DNA from: an uncultured Spongiibacteraceae bacterium
GTDB taxonomy: Bacteria > Pseudomonadota > Gammaproteobacteria > Pseudomonadales > CAMLJR01
DNA length: 11,768 bases
Direction: 5' to 3'
Assembly (NCBI GenBank): GCA_946480345.1
Contig: CAMLJR010000088.1
Coordinates: forward strand, 1-11,768
A model generated the notes under the pieces. It saw nothing but the letters and a program-made list of their open reading frames with translations, did not search any database and was not told where the DNA came from. Made by a program: the position numbers and the translations under genes. Numbering within the stretch: the first letter of the stretch is position 1; each line of letters starts with the position of its first letter. This document shows positions 1 to 6,731 of the stretch, in pieces.

Positions 1-1495
1 CGGTGTCCGGCAGCAGCATGCGGTTCAGCCAGCTGTGGATGATGCCGTCGCCCGGGCGCAGCGATACGCCGCCGCGGTTCATGATGAAGTCCGGCAGCGT
101 GTGCTGGGTTTCGACATCGACCGGCTTCGGATAGGCGGCGGTGTGACAGAACGACTGCATGACGAGGTCGGTGGTGAAGCCGAGGCAGGCGAGATCTTTC
201 AACTCGTCTCGGGTCATCGGGCCGGTGGTGTCTTGCGAGCCGACCGTGGTCATCTTCGGTTCGCAGTACGTGCCGGGACGTATGCCCTGCTGTTTGCCAT
301 TTGTCGCAGGCAGGCCACACGCGCGGCCGACCATTTTTTGCGCCAGCGTGAAACCCTTGCCGGTGTCGCTCGGTACTGCCGGGGTGCGGAACAGCATGGT
401 GGGGCCGAGGCCGAGTGCTTCGCGTGCGTTGTTGGTCAGGCCGCGACCGATGATCAGGTTGATACGGCCGCCGGCGCGTACTTCGTCGAGCAGTACATCG
501 GATTTCAACGCAAATTCGGATACGGTTTTGCCGCTGGCGACATTGATGATCTTGCCGTCGTAGGGGCGTATTTCGATGACATCGCCGAAGCCGATATCGT
601 CAACCGGCGCTTCGAATACCAGCGCGCCGGCATCTTCCATCGTGTTGTAGAAAATCGGCGCAACCTTCCCGCCGAAACAGATGCCGCCGGTGCGCTTGTT
701 CGGCACGCCCGGCATGTCTTCGCCGAAGAACCACAGCACCGAGTTGGTAGCGGATTTACGCGAGGAGCCGGTTCCGACCACATCGCCGACAAACGCGACT
801 TGAATACCTTGCTTCTGCAGATCCTGAATCTGTTTCATCGGGCCGATTGCGCCGGGCTGATCCGGTGTCAGACCTTCGCGGGCCATCTTGTACATCGCCA
901 GCGCGTGCAGCGGAATATCCGGACGCGACCATGCATCGGGCGCGGGGGAGAGATCGTCGGTATTGGTTTCGCCGGTGACTTTGAACACGATCGTTTTGAT
1001 CGATTGCGGTACATCGGGACGGCTGGTGAACCATTCGGCATCGGCCCACGATTGCAGAACGCTTTGCGCGTGCGCATTGCCGGCTTTGGCTTTGTCGGCC
1101 ACATCGTGGAAGCGGTCGAACATCAGCAGTGTGTGCTTGAGCTCTTTCGCCGCGTGCGGCGCGAGTTCGGCGTCGTCGAGCAGCTGCACCATCGTGTCGA
1201 TGTTGTAGCCGCCGAGCATCATGCCGAGCAATTGAACGGCTTTGGTGCGGTCGATCAACGGCGATTTGGTTTCGCCTTTGGCTATTGCAGTCAGAAAACC
1301 GGCTTTAACGTAAGCGGCTTCGTCGACTCCTGGTGGAACGCGATTGGTGATCAGATCGAGCAGGAACTGCTCTTCACCCTGCGGCGGATTTTTCAGCAGC
1401 TCGACCAGAGCGGCGGTTTGCTCCGGGTTCAGCGGCTTCGGCGGAATGCCTTGGGCGGCGCGTTCGGCAACATGACTGCGATAAGCTTCAAGCAC
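1..1495 (-). CDS. acnB: Aconitate hydratase B (2-methylisocitrate dehydratase), N-terminal part, runs off the window
   Basis: AcnB interconverts citrate and isocitrate in the TCA cycle with a [4Fe-4S] cluster, in the cytoplasm; it can also hydrate 2-methylaconitate in the methylcitrate cycle. About 498 residues are present and the 3' end lies outside the window. The reverse strand starts LEAYRSHVAERAAQGIPP and continues through the alpha-helical N-terminal domain typical of AcnB rather than AcnA. GTGSSRKSATNS follows at about residue 240 in the swivel domain, and the Fe-S domain begins with GLTNNAREALGLGPT and GSQDTTGPMTRDEL. The cluster-binding cysteines lie further on, outside the window. 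The start is GTG at 1495, chosen because AGGAG (1504-1508) sits 8 nt upstream; an ATG 16 nt upstream is out of frame. The gene is divergent from the DUF1289 gene and probably has a leader of about 120 nt. Family assignment is secure. Confidence 0.97.
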   Translation of the reverse strand, partial: MLEAYRSHVAERAAQGIPPKPLNPEQTAALVELLKNPPQGEEQFLLDLITNRVPPGVDEAAYVKAGFLTAIAKGETKSPLIDRTKAVQLLGMMLGGYNIDTMVQLLDDAELAPHAAKELKHTLLMFDRFHDVADKAKAGNAHAQSVLQSWADAEWFTSRPDVPQSIKTIVFKVTGETNTDDLSPAPDAWSRPDIPLHALAMYKMAREGLTPDQPGAIGPMKQIQDLQKQGIQVAFVGDVVGTGSSRKSATNSVLWFFGEDMPGVPNKRTGGICFGGKVAPIFYNTMEDAGALVFEAPVDDIGFGDVIEIRPYDGKIINVASGKTVSEFALKSDVLLDEVRAGGRINLIIGRGLTNNAREALGLGPTMLFRTPAVPSDTGKGFTLAQKMVGRACGLPATNGKQQGIRPGTYCEPKMTTVGSQDTTGPMTRDELKDLACLGFTTDLVMQSFCHTAAYPKPVDVETQHTLPDFIMNRGGVSLRPGDGIIHSWLNRMLLPDT

Positions 1496-1523
1496 GGGGA
1501 GAACTCCTCATTGGTTCAAAATA

Positions 1524-1550
1524 CCCGACGCCGGGATCGCCGGATTCGGG
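1524..1550 (-). promoter_or_regulatory. Terminator-like hairpin in the acnB leader
   Basis: Read on the minus strand, CCCGA pairs with TCGGG (outer arms 1546-1550 and 1524-1528) and CCGG pairs with CCGG (1540-1543 and 1531-1534). A 2x2 internal mismatch separates the two stems and the loop has 5 nt. The structure is followed by TATTTTG, a broken T tract, and then by the acnB ribosome binding site about 15 nt further on. It lies inside the transcribed leader, so it could act as an attenuator, an RNA-stability element or a protein-binding hairpin. The pairing is seen in the sequence; the function is inference. Confidence 0.45.
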
Positions 1551-1590
1551 CCATCAATGTGCGCGCCTTGGATTGGTTACATCCTAAAGA

Positions 1591-1607
1591 ACGATGGCGC
1601 GCATCGT
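1591..1607. promoter_or_regulatory. 17-bp palindrome in the early acnB leader
   Basis: The arms ACGATG (1591-1596) and CATCGT (1602-1607) flank the centre GCGCG. It lies about 10-25 nt downstream of the expected acnB transcription start (about 1616), where it could be a repressor site in DNA or a small hairpin in RNA. No known regulator was matched. Confidence 0.3.
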
Positions 1608-1622
1608 AAAAAGCGGGGGTGG

Positions 1623-1651
1623 AGTATAACCGCACCGATGCGGCTCGTTAA
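1623..1651 (-). promoter_or_regulatory. Probable sigma-70 promoter of acnB
   Basis: On the minus strand, TTAACG (1646-1651) is separated by 17 bp from TATACT (1623-1628). The -10 box matches the consensus in 5 of 6 positions and the -35 box in 4 of 6. Transcription would start near 1616 and give a leader of about 120 nt. Confidence 0.6.
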
Positions 1652-1665
1652 AGCGCCGGATTGGC

Positions 1666-1687
1666 AGGTTTTTCGCGACAAAAACCT
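1666..1687. promoter_or_regulatory. AT-rich inverted repeat between the two divergent promoters
   Basis: AGGTTTTT (1666-1673) and AAAAACCT (1680-1687) are perfect 8-bp inverted arms around a 6-bp spacer. The centre lies about 60 bp upstream of the expected acnB start point, a usual place for an activator, and just upstream of the possible promoter of the DUF1289 gene. It could serve either gene. No regulator consensus was recognised. Confidence 0.4.
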
Positions 1688-1703
1688 CGATTTGCGCCAT
1701 CCC

Positions 1704-1751
1704 TTGGTCGGTTACGACGGCAGTCGATTACAATGCCGCGACGTTGCGGCA
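1704..1751 (+). promoter_or_regulatory. Possible promoter of the DUF1289 gene with an overlapping near-palindrome
   Basis: TTGGTC (1704-1709) and TACAAT (1729-1734) could form a promoter, but the 19-bp spacing is long. TGCCGC (1734-1739) and GCGGCA (1746-1751) form an 18-bp dyad matching in 16 positions, directly over the expected transcription start, as an operator would. The dyad is seen in the sequence; its role is inferred. Confidence 0.35.
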
Positions 1752-1802
1752 GCAATAACGTGAAGCCGTACGCTATTCGTTCCCTTCGTTGTTCCGCAAC
1801 CT

Positions 1803-2285
1803 GTGAATTTGGTGACTACACTGGACGCCGTGGCTGAGAAACTCCCGACGCGCATACCGACTCCTTGCATCGGCGTTTGTTCGACCGGTGTCGGCGACAT
1901 TGTGTGCCGCGGTTGCAAGCGTTATGCGCATGAAGTCATTCACTGGAACAGCTACAGCGATGAACAAAAACGCGCCATCGATACACGTCTGGAACTGCTA
2001 TTGGCGCAGGTAGTCGGCGCGAAGCTGGTGGTGTTCGATGCAAACCTGCTCGCCGCGCAATTGCAGGCGCAGCAACTGCGTTATTCGAAGCATAAAGACC
2101 CGCTGGTATGGGTGTTCGAACTGCTGCGCGCGGGCGCCAGTCAGATCGCCGATACACGTAGTTTCGGTTTTGAACTGGCGCCTGGGTATCGGCATATGAC
2201 ATTGCTGGCGCTACGCGAACAAATCGATCGCGAGTTTTATCTGCTATCGGAAGCGCATTATCAGCGCTATGTCGGCGCAATCTGA
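1803..2285 (+). CDS. DUF1289 cysteine-motif protein with a long C-terminal extension
   Basis: The N-terminus carries PCIGVCSTGVGDIVCRGCKR, with cysteines at about 22, 26, 35 and 38 (C-x3-C-x8-C-x2-C). This is the hallmark of the DUF1289 family, small proteins predicted to bind metal or an Fe-S cluster, with no firmly known function. The protein has about 160 residues; roughly 100 residues after the domain form a soluble, charged region ending in EFYLLSEAHYQRY. I believe long forms of this kind occur in Pseudomonas-like bacteria, often next to acnB, but cannot verify that here. GTG codons at 1803, 1812 and 1830 are all in frame and none has a clear Shine-Dalgarno sequence, so the start is uncertain. 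There is no signal peptide, so it is probably cytoplasmic. A link to aconitase or Fe-S metabolism is only suggested by position. Confidence 0.85.
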   Translation: MNLVTTLDAVAEKLPTRIPTPCIGVCSTGVGDIVCRGCKRYAHEVIHWNSYSDEQKRAIDTRLELLLAQVVGAKLVVFDANLLAAQLQAQQLRYSKHKDPLVWVFELLRAGASQIADTRSFGFELAPGYRHMTLLALREQIDREFYLLSEAHYQRYVGAI

Positions 2286-2361
2286 CGGTTGAAGTAAAAA
2301 GCCCAAGCGCCGCAAAACGAAAAATCCAAATAAAAACCAGAAGGGAAGCGGCAGGCTCTTT

Positions 2362-4212
2362 GTGTTGAATCGAATAAACCGGATTAATCAAAAAAATACC
2401 TGGCGATTTGTTATTGGCTTCGCGCCAATGTTCATTGCTGCCTGCGGTGGCGGAGGCGGTGGGGGCGGCGGCTCATCGGATTCCGCTGCGCCTGGCCAGC
2501 CGGCGACCACCGGGATTTCCATTCCGGCTTTGCCAACGAACAATTCGACGATTCTTTCCTGCCCAACGACCTCGAATTTTTCGGTCGCGACGCCGCCCGT
2601 TGCTGCGGCCGGCAAAATCAGCGGCCGCATTACCTACGATCGAGTGCCGTTTTTCCCTCCGGCACCGTCTTATCAGCCCGGACCTGGCCTCGATTACGAC
2701 AATCCGCATGTAACGCCGGCGCGCGGCGTGGTTGTAGAGATCGTGGCATCCAGCAATGGTGTTAGTTGTGCTGGCGAGGTGATTGCAACGACGCTGACCG
2801 ACGGCGATGGTTGGTACGAGGCTACCGTCGGCACCGCAAGCAACGTTTGCCTGCGCGTACGTGCCCAGTTGTACCGGGCGACTGATTTTGCCAGCGGCGC
2901 GAACTGGAATATCGCCGTCGCCGACAACACCTCAAGCGACGCGATGTATGTAATGACCGAATCGAGCGCAACGAGCGCGAATGCTTCACCGCGCCGGGAT
3001 CTGCATGCGCAGTCTGGCTGGAGCAACGGTGCGTATAACGGCGCACGTGTCGCTGCGCCATTCGCAATTCTCGATACCGCATGTAAAGCGATTAACGCTG
3101 TGCTTGCGAGCAACGCCGACGCGCAATTTGGATCGCTGCGTTATTTCTGGAGCACAAAAAACACCAGCGACAGTAATGGCACGCTGGCGCAGGGCAAAAT
3201 CGGCGGTGCATTTTTTAGCGCAAGCACCTCTGCCATTTATCTACGCGGCGATGCAGCAATCGATACCGACGAGTTCGACGAAATGGTCATCGCCCACGAA
3301 TTCGGCCACTTCATCACGCGGGTGTTTTCGCGCTCCGACAGTCTCGGGGGCGAGCATAGTCTGTTCGACTATATGGACCCGCGGGTCGCACTCGACGAAG
3401 GCTGGGCCACCGCATTTGCAGCGCTGGCGCTGAACACGCCGATTTATCGCGACTCGGATGAAGTCACAACGATGCACAGTTCATCGCGCGAATTTTTCTT
3501 TAACGTGCAGGATCGATTCGGCGGCATTCCAACCGGCTGGTTTTCCGAAAGCTCGGTGCAACGCGCGTTATTCAATATCGGCGCCGACAGTTCCTACGGC
3601 GGCCTGGGGCTTGGCATCGATGGCTTGATGCATGCGCTAAGCGGTACCTATAAAACCACGCCGGCGTTGGCAACCTTGTTCAGCTATGGCAGTCAATTGA
3701 TCGACGAGCAGGCTTCCTCCGCGATGGCCGACGATATCGCGACAATTCTCAATGACGAGGATGTCGACGGGTCTTCGATCCAGCCATTTGCGGAATTTGA
3801 AACCCACGCGCCCGACCCCGACGATTTGCCGGTGTATGCGAATATCAGCGCAAATGGTGGAGCGGTTTCCGTGTGTTCCGGCAACGATTACGGCACTGGC
3901 AATACGCTGTCGAATCGCCGCTATTTACGCTTCGATGTCGCTGCGGCTGGGCGTTATCAGTTCACCGTTGAGCCCGAAACAGGTTTTTCCGGTGCGGTGG
4001 CGGGTTTCGAGTTATTGCAGCGCGGCGCGCGGCTGACGTATCAGCAGGCGCGCTCAGGCAGTTTGTCGAATCGCACGGCCCGCTATCCTAGCGGCACGTT
4101 ATCGGCGGGTGCGTACGTGCTCAGTGCGTTTCACGTCGGCAATGTCGTTGCGGGCAGCGGGATCGTCGCGGGTCGGCAATGCTTCAAAGTAACGGTGAGC
4201 GCTGCGCCATGA
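2362..4212 (+). CDS. Putative surface lipoprotein with HEXXH zinc metalloprotease signature
   Basis: 616 residues from GTG 2362. The N-terminus has basic residues, a hydrophobic stretch and a lipobox IAAC, so Cys28 should be lipidated. Nine consecutive glycines (29-37) follow, a flexible linker seen in many lipoproteins. Residues 84 to about 172 (GKISGRITYD... DGDGWYEATV) resemble a carboxypeptidase-regulatory-like beta domain. The core has HEFGH (H312, E313, H316) and DEGWA with E346, thirty residues later, the layout of gluzincin zinc proteases. About 518-616 (YLRFDVAAAGRYQFTV) looks like a pre-peptidase C-terminal type beta domain. Besides Cys28 there are six cysteines (67, 136, 163, 241, 505, 607), enough for three disulfides. 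The stop overlaps the start of the next gene (ATGA). The protease class is well supported by motif; substrate and family name are unknown to me. Confidence 0.8.
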   Translation: MLNRINRINQKNTWRFVIGFAPMFIAACGGGGGGGGGSSDSAAPGQPATTGISIPALPTNNSTILSCPTTSNFSVATPPVAAAGKISGRITYDRVPFFPPAPSYQPGPGLDYDNPHVTPARGVVVEIVASSNGVSCAGEVIATTLTDGDGWYEATVGTASNVCLRVRAQLYRATDFASGANWNIAVADNTSSDAMYVMTESSATSANASPRRDLHAQSGWSNGAYNGARVAAPFAILDTACKAINAVLASNADAQFGSLRYFWSTKNTSDSNGTLAQGKIGGAFFSASTSAIYLRGDAAIDTDEFDEMVIAHEFGHFITRVFSRSDSLGGEHSLFDYMDPRVALDEGWATAFAALALNTPIYRDSDEVTTMHSSSREFFFNVQDRFGGIPTGWFSESSVQRALFNIGADSSYGGLGLGIDGLMHALSGTYKTTPALATLFSYGSQLIDEQASSAMADDIATILNDEDVDGSSIQPFAEFETHAPDPDDLPVYANISANGGAVSVCSGNDYGTGNTLSNRRYLRFDVAAAGRYQFTVEPETGFSGAVAGFELLQRGARLTYQQARSGSLSNRTARYPSGTLSAGAYVLSAFHVGNVVAGSGIVAGRQCFKVTVSAAP

Positions 4213-4706
4213 AATATATATTCTCGTTTTCAATACTCATGTGCCTGATATTGGGCGGCGTTTATCAAACGGGTGCTTTTGCACAGTCCAATGCAAAATC
4301 CGGTGTCAGCGCGAAGCCGAGCGTTAACGCGCAGGCTGCTCGCGGCAGTTTGTCGCCGGCAGCACCGGTAAAGCTCGATTATTCGATTGCAGAAGCGGTG
4401 GCGCCGAACCAGCAGAATTCGGTCGCTATCGAAATTACCACTCGATTGAATCAAGGGTCGCTATTGGTTGAAGTAGCGAAACAGCAGGGCGTTACGCTGT
4501 TGTGCGATACACAGCGTCGCTTCGATCTCGGTAATACCACGCAGCCCATAAAATTTGCGCTGCCGGTGTTATTGGCCGACCAAGCCGAGCGTTACTTGAT
4601 TGTGTTGCTGACCGTCGATACGCCGATGGGGCCGATGTCGCGCAGTTTCCGTATCGATTTGTCCACGCCGAATGAAAGCGAAGCGTCCCCGCCAATTCCT
4701 CAATAA
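4209..4706 (+). CDS. Secreted protein of unknown family, coupled to the metalloprotease gene
   Basis: The product has 165 residues. ATG 4209 is chosen because it overlaps the preceding stop codon (ATGA) and because the protein then begins with a classic Sec signal peptide, MKYIFSFSILMCLILGG through GAFA, with cleavage likely after AFA near residue 26. An upstream in-frame start at 4179 would bury the signal peptide. After a low-complexity Ala/Ser/Asn segment, the mature part alternates hydrophobic and polar residues (VKLDYSIAEAV, SVAIEITTRL, ERYLIVLLTVDT), which suggests a beta-sandwich. I recognise no family and no catalytic motif. Tight coupling suggests that it works with the lipoprotein protease in the envelope, for example as a chaperone, inhibitor or partner; that is inference. 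Confidence 0.8.
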   Translation: MKYIFSFSILMCLILGGVYQTGAFAQSNAKSGVSAKPSVNAQAARGSLSPAAPVKLDYSIAEAVAPNQQNSVAIEITTRLNQGSLLVEVAKQQGVTLLCDTQRRFDLGNTTQPIKFALPVLLADQAERYLIVLLTVDTPMGPMSRSFRIDLSTPNESEASPPIPQ

Positions 4707-4725
4707 CGCAGTCAGCCGGTATACT
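4696..4725 (+). promoter_or_regulatory. Probable promoter of miaE
   Basis: TATACT (4720-4725) is a good -10 box; TTCCTC (4696-4701), 18 bp upstream, is a weak -35. Transcription would start near 4732, giving a leader of about 23 nt without an obvious Shine-Dalgarno sequence. The -35 overlaps the end of the upstream gene. Confidence 0.45.
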
Positions 4726-4754
4726 GCCGCGCCCCGCAATCGATCGTTTTTCCA

Positions 4755-5360
4755 ATGTCCAATCTTCGCGCCATTCAGCAGTTTCTGTTGTGTCCTACGC
4801 CAGACGCATGGCTACAAAATGCACTCGCCGAACCCGAGCTGCTGTTGATCGATCACGCCAATTGCGAAAAAAAAGCCGCCGGCACTGCGCTGACACTGCT
4901 CTATCGCTATGTCGATAAACCCGAATTGCTGCAACGCATGTCGCGCCTCGCACGGGAGGAGCTGCGTCATTTCGAACAGGTGCTCGCAATCATGACCGCA
5001 CGTGGCATTGAGTATGTGCAGACAACACCCGCGCGTTATGCCGGTGCACTGCATAAACATGTGCGAACGTTCGAGCCGGCCAAGCTGATCGATACGTTGA
5101 TCATCGGTGCGTTTATCGAAGCGCGTTCGTGTGAGCGTTTTGCGCGACTCGCGCCATTGCTCGATGCGGAATTGGAAAAGTTTTATAACGGTTTGCTCGC
5201 GTCCGAATCGCGGCATTTTCAGCACTACCTGCAGCTCGCGCAACAGTATTCGCCACAATCTATCGATGAACGAGTGCGTTTTTTTGCCGAGCGCGAACGC
5301 GAATTAATCGAAGCGACGGATACCGAATTTCGCTTTCACAGCGGCCCTATCGCCGCATGA
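4755..5360 (+). CDS. miaE: tRNA 2-methylthio-N6-isopentenyladenosine(37) hydroxylase MiaE
   Basis: MiaE is a cytoplasmic non-haem diiron monooxygenase that hydroxylates the isopentenyl side chain of ms2i6A at position 37 of tRNAs reading UNN codons, using oxygen. The 201-residue protein has the usual length. All six expected iron ligands are visible: E38 (in LLIDHANCEKKAA), E69 and H72 (REELRHFEQV), E122 (FIEARSCERF), E151 and H154 (SESRHF), giving the paired E-x2-H pattern of the ferritin-like fold. It is convergent with lpxH with only 23 bp between the stops and no evident terminator hairpin. It probably has its own promoter. It fits the tRNA and translation theme of the neighbourhood. Confidence 0.96.
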   Translation: MSNLRAIQQFLLCPTPDAWLQNALAEPELLLIDHANCEKKAAGTALTLLYRYVDKPELLQRMSRLAREELRHFEQVLAIMTARGIEYVQTTPARYAGALHKHVRTFEPAKLIDTLIIGAFIEARSCERFARLAPLLDAELEKFYNGLLASESRHFQHYLQLAQQYSPQSIDERVRFFAERERELIEATDTEFRFHSGPIAA

Positions 5361-5383
5361 TTGGAAAGGAAACGCGAGCGACC

Positions 5384-6118
5384 TTATTGCAGCGGAAAAT
5401 TTTCCAGCTCGATTGAGCCATCGGCTTCGGCCCGAATCATCCATCCGCCATTCTCCATGCTCCAATCACCCAGCACGATTCGTTCAGCGCTTTTTCCACT
5501 AACGATCAGGCTATGGCGCGCGGGGCGGTGTGTATGGCCGTGAATCAGTAATTCGACGCCTGCACTCTCCATTGTGTGGATCACTTCGTCGGGGGTGACA
5601 TCCATGATCTGTGAAGATTTCATGCTGCCGGCCATTTTGCTTTCGTTGCGCAGCATCGCAGCCAGTTCGCGACGTTCGGGCAATGAGCGATTCAAAATAG
5701 ATTGTTGCCAGAGGGGATTGCGCACTTGTGCGCGAAATGCCAGGTATTCGCGATCCTCGGTGCAGAGCGTATCGCCGTGCAGCAACAATAGCTTGCGCTC
5801 GTAAAGATCGATGAGCGCAGCCTCGGGCAGTAATTCCATACCGCAGCGTTTTGCGAACGCATCGCCAAGCAGAAAATCGCGATTGCCGTGCTGAAAATAA
5901 ACGTGCGTGCCGTTGTTGGCGAGTCGATTCAATGTGGCGGCAAATTCATCGAGCCACGGCGAATCATCGTCATCGCCAATCCATGCTTCGAATAAATCAC
6001 CGAGAATGTAGAGCGCATCTGCGCCGCGCGGAACAGTATCGAGCCAGTGCAGACTGGCTCGCAGCAATTCCGGTTGCGACGGCTGCAGATGCAGGTCGGA
6101 AATGAACAGTGTCGTCAC
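5384..6118 (-). CDS. lpxH: UDP-2,3-diacylglucosamine diphosphatase LpxH
   Basis: LpxH hydrolyses UDP-2,3-diacylglucosamine to lipid X and UMP in lipid A synthesis, as a peripheral enzyme at the inner membrane. The 244-residue protein shows the calcineurin-like phosphoesterase motifs with ligands at the same numbers as in E. coli LpxH: D8 and H10 (SDLHL), D41 (GDLFEAWIGDD), N79-R80 (HGNRD), H114 (LLHGD), H195 and H197 (HGHTHRP). The start is GTG at 6118; no strong Shine-Dalgarno sequence is present, and it lies 21 bp behind ppiB, so the two are probably co-transcribed and may be translated in sequence. The 3' end faces miaE. Confidence 0.97.
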   Translation of the reverse strand: MTTLFISDLHLQPSQPELLRASLHWLDTVPRGADALYILGDLFEAWIGDDDDSPWLDEFAATLNRLANNGTHVYFQHGNRDFLLGDAFAKRCGMELLPEAALIDLYERKLLLLHGDTLCTEDREYLAFRAQVRNPLWQQSILNRSLPERRELAAMLRNESKMAGSMKSSQIMDVTPDEVIHTMESAGVELLIHGHTHRPARHSLIVSGKSAERIVLGDWSMENGGWMIRAEADGSIELENFPLQ

Positions 6119-6139
6119 GACAGCGCGTTTCCGATTCGT

Positions 6140-6640
6140 TTATTTCTGTTCTTCGACGGTCGCTTTCGTGATGACCACATCTTCGGCAGGCACGTCTTGA
6201 TGACCGGCTTTGCTGGTGGTGGCAACGCCTTTGATGCGGTTCACGACGTCCATGCCTTCAACCACGCGGCCGAACACGGCATAACCCCAGCCCTGAGAAT
6301 TTTTCCCGCTGTGGTTGAGGAAGTGATTGTCGGCAACGTTGATGAAGAACTGTGCGCTCGCCGAATGCGGGTCCATCGTACGCGCCATTGCAATGGTGCC
6401 GGCGTCGTTTTTCAGGCCGTTATCGGCTTCGTTTTCGATCGGATCGCGGGTTTCTTTCTGTTTCATACCGGGGCCAAAGCCGCCGCCCTGAATCATGAAG
6501 TTATCGATAACACGATGGAAAACGGTGTTGTCGTAATGGCCGGCTTTGACGTATTCGACAAAATTCGCCGCGCTTTTCGGGGCCTTGTCGAAATCGAGCT
6601 CCAGTTTGATATCGCCGAAATTAGTATGCAGAGTAATCAT
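6140..6640 (-). CDS. ppiB: Cytoplasmic peptidyl-prolyl cis-trans isomerase B (cyclophilin)
   Basis: PpiB accelerates cis-trans isomerisation of Xaa-Pro bonds during protein folding. The 166-residue protein is a single cyclophilin domain. It contains [13 protein letters not shown] with the active-site residues R43, F48 and Q51, and also [10 protein letters not shown] and [17 protein letters not shown]. There is no signal peptide, which points to the cytoplasmic form rather than the periplasmic PpiA. ATG 6640 is the family start. It is divergent from glnS with 91 bp between the start codons and forms a likely operon with lpxH downstream. Confidence 0.97.
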   Translation of the reverse strand: MITLHTNFGDIKLELDFDKAPKSAANFVEYVKAGHYDNTVFHRVIDNFMIQGGGFGPGMKQKETRDPIENEADNGLKNDAGTIAMARTMDPHSASAQFFINVADNHFLNHSGKNSQGWGYAVFGRVVEGMDVVNRIKGVATTSKAGHQDVPAEDVVITKATVEEQK

Positions 6641-6653
6641 GTAGTCGCTGCCT

Positions 6654-6683
6654 GTGAAACGGAGAGTGAAGGGCGGCTATAAT
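6654..6683 (+). promoter_or_regulatory. Promoter of glnS-cysS
   Basis: A perfect TATAAT (6678-6683) is preceded by GTGAAA (6654-6659, 4 of 6 matches) at 18 bp. Transcription would start near 6690, about 42 nt before the glnS ATG. This position rules out the longer glnS reading frame that opens at 6654. Confidence 0.7.
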
Positions 6684-6707
6684 ACGGGCTTTGCCGTTCC
6701 GTATCCA
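6679..6707 (-). promoter_or_regulatory. Probable promoter of ppiB-lpxH, overlapping the glnS promoter
   Basis: On the minus strand, TGGATA (6702-6707) and TATTAT (6679-6684) are exactly 17 bp apart. The -10 box is nearly the reverse complement of the glnS -10 box, so the two promoters share the same melted region. The ppiB leader would be about 30 nt. Confidence 0.5.
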
Positions 6708-6731
6708 TTTCAGTTCTATTCCGAGAAACGC

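Larger units (their letters stand above)
1496..1802. other. Divergent intergenic region between acnB and the DUF1289 gene
   Basis: This 307-bp stretch has no convincing gene. It holds, from left to right, the acnB ribosome binding site, a terminator-like hairpin and a small palindrome in the acnB leader, the acnB promoter, an AT-rich inverted repeat just upstream of that promoter, a possible promoter for the DUF1289 gene, and a GC-rich near-palindrome over its likely transcription start. These elements are listed separately. The density of dyad symmetry suggests that one or both genes are controlled here, but no known operator consensus was recognised. Confidence 0.7.

Noticed and set aside
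35..1609. A 524-codon open frame on the plus strand opposite acnB
   Set aside because: It is the exact antisense of a well-recognised acnB reading frame. Its protein is rich in Arg, Gly and His with no recognisable motif and no ribosome binding site, as expected when codon bias keeps an opposite frame open.
6047..6682. A 211-codon plus-strand frame over ppiB and the start of lpxH
   Set aside because: It lies antisense to two confident genes, crosses their control region and has no family resemblance.
6654..6731. A longer GlnRS beginning at 6654
   Set aside because: The GTG lies in the -35 region and the TATAAT box lies inside the extension, so the transcript would not include it; the added residues have no family match.
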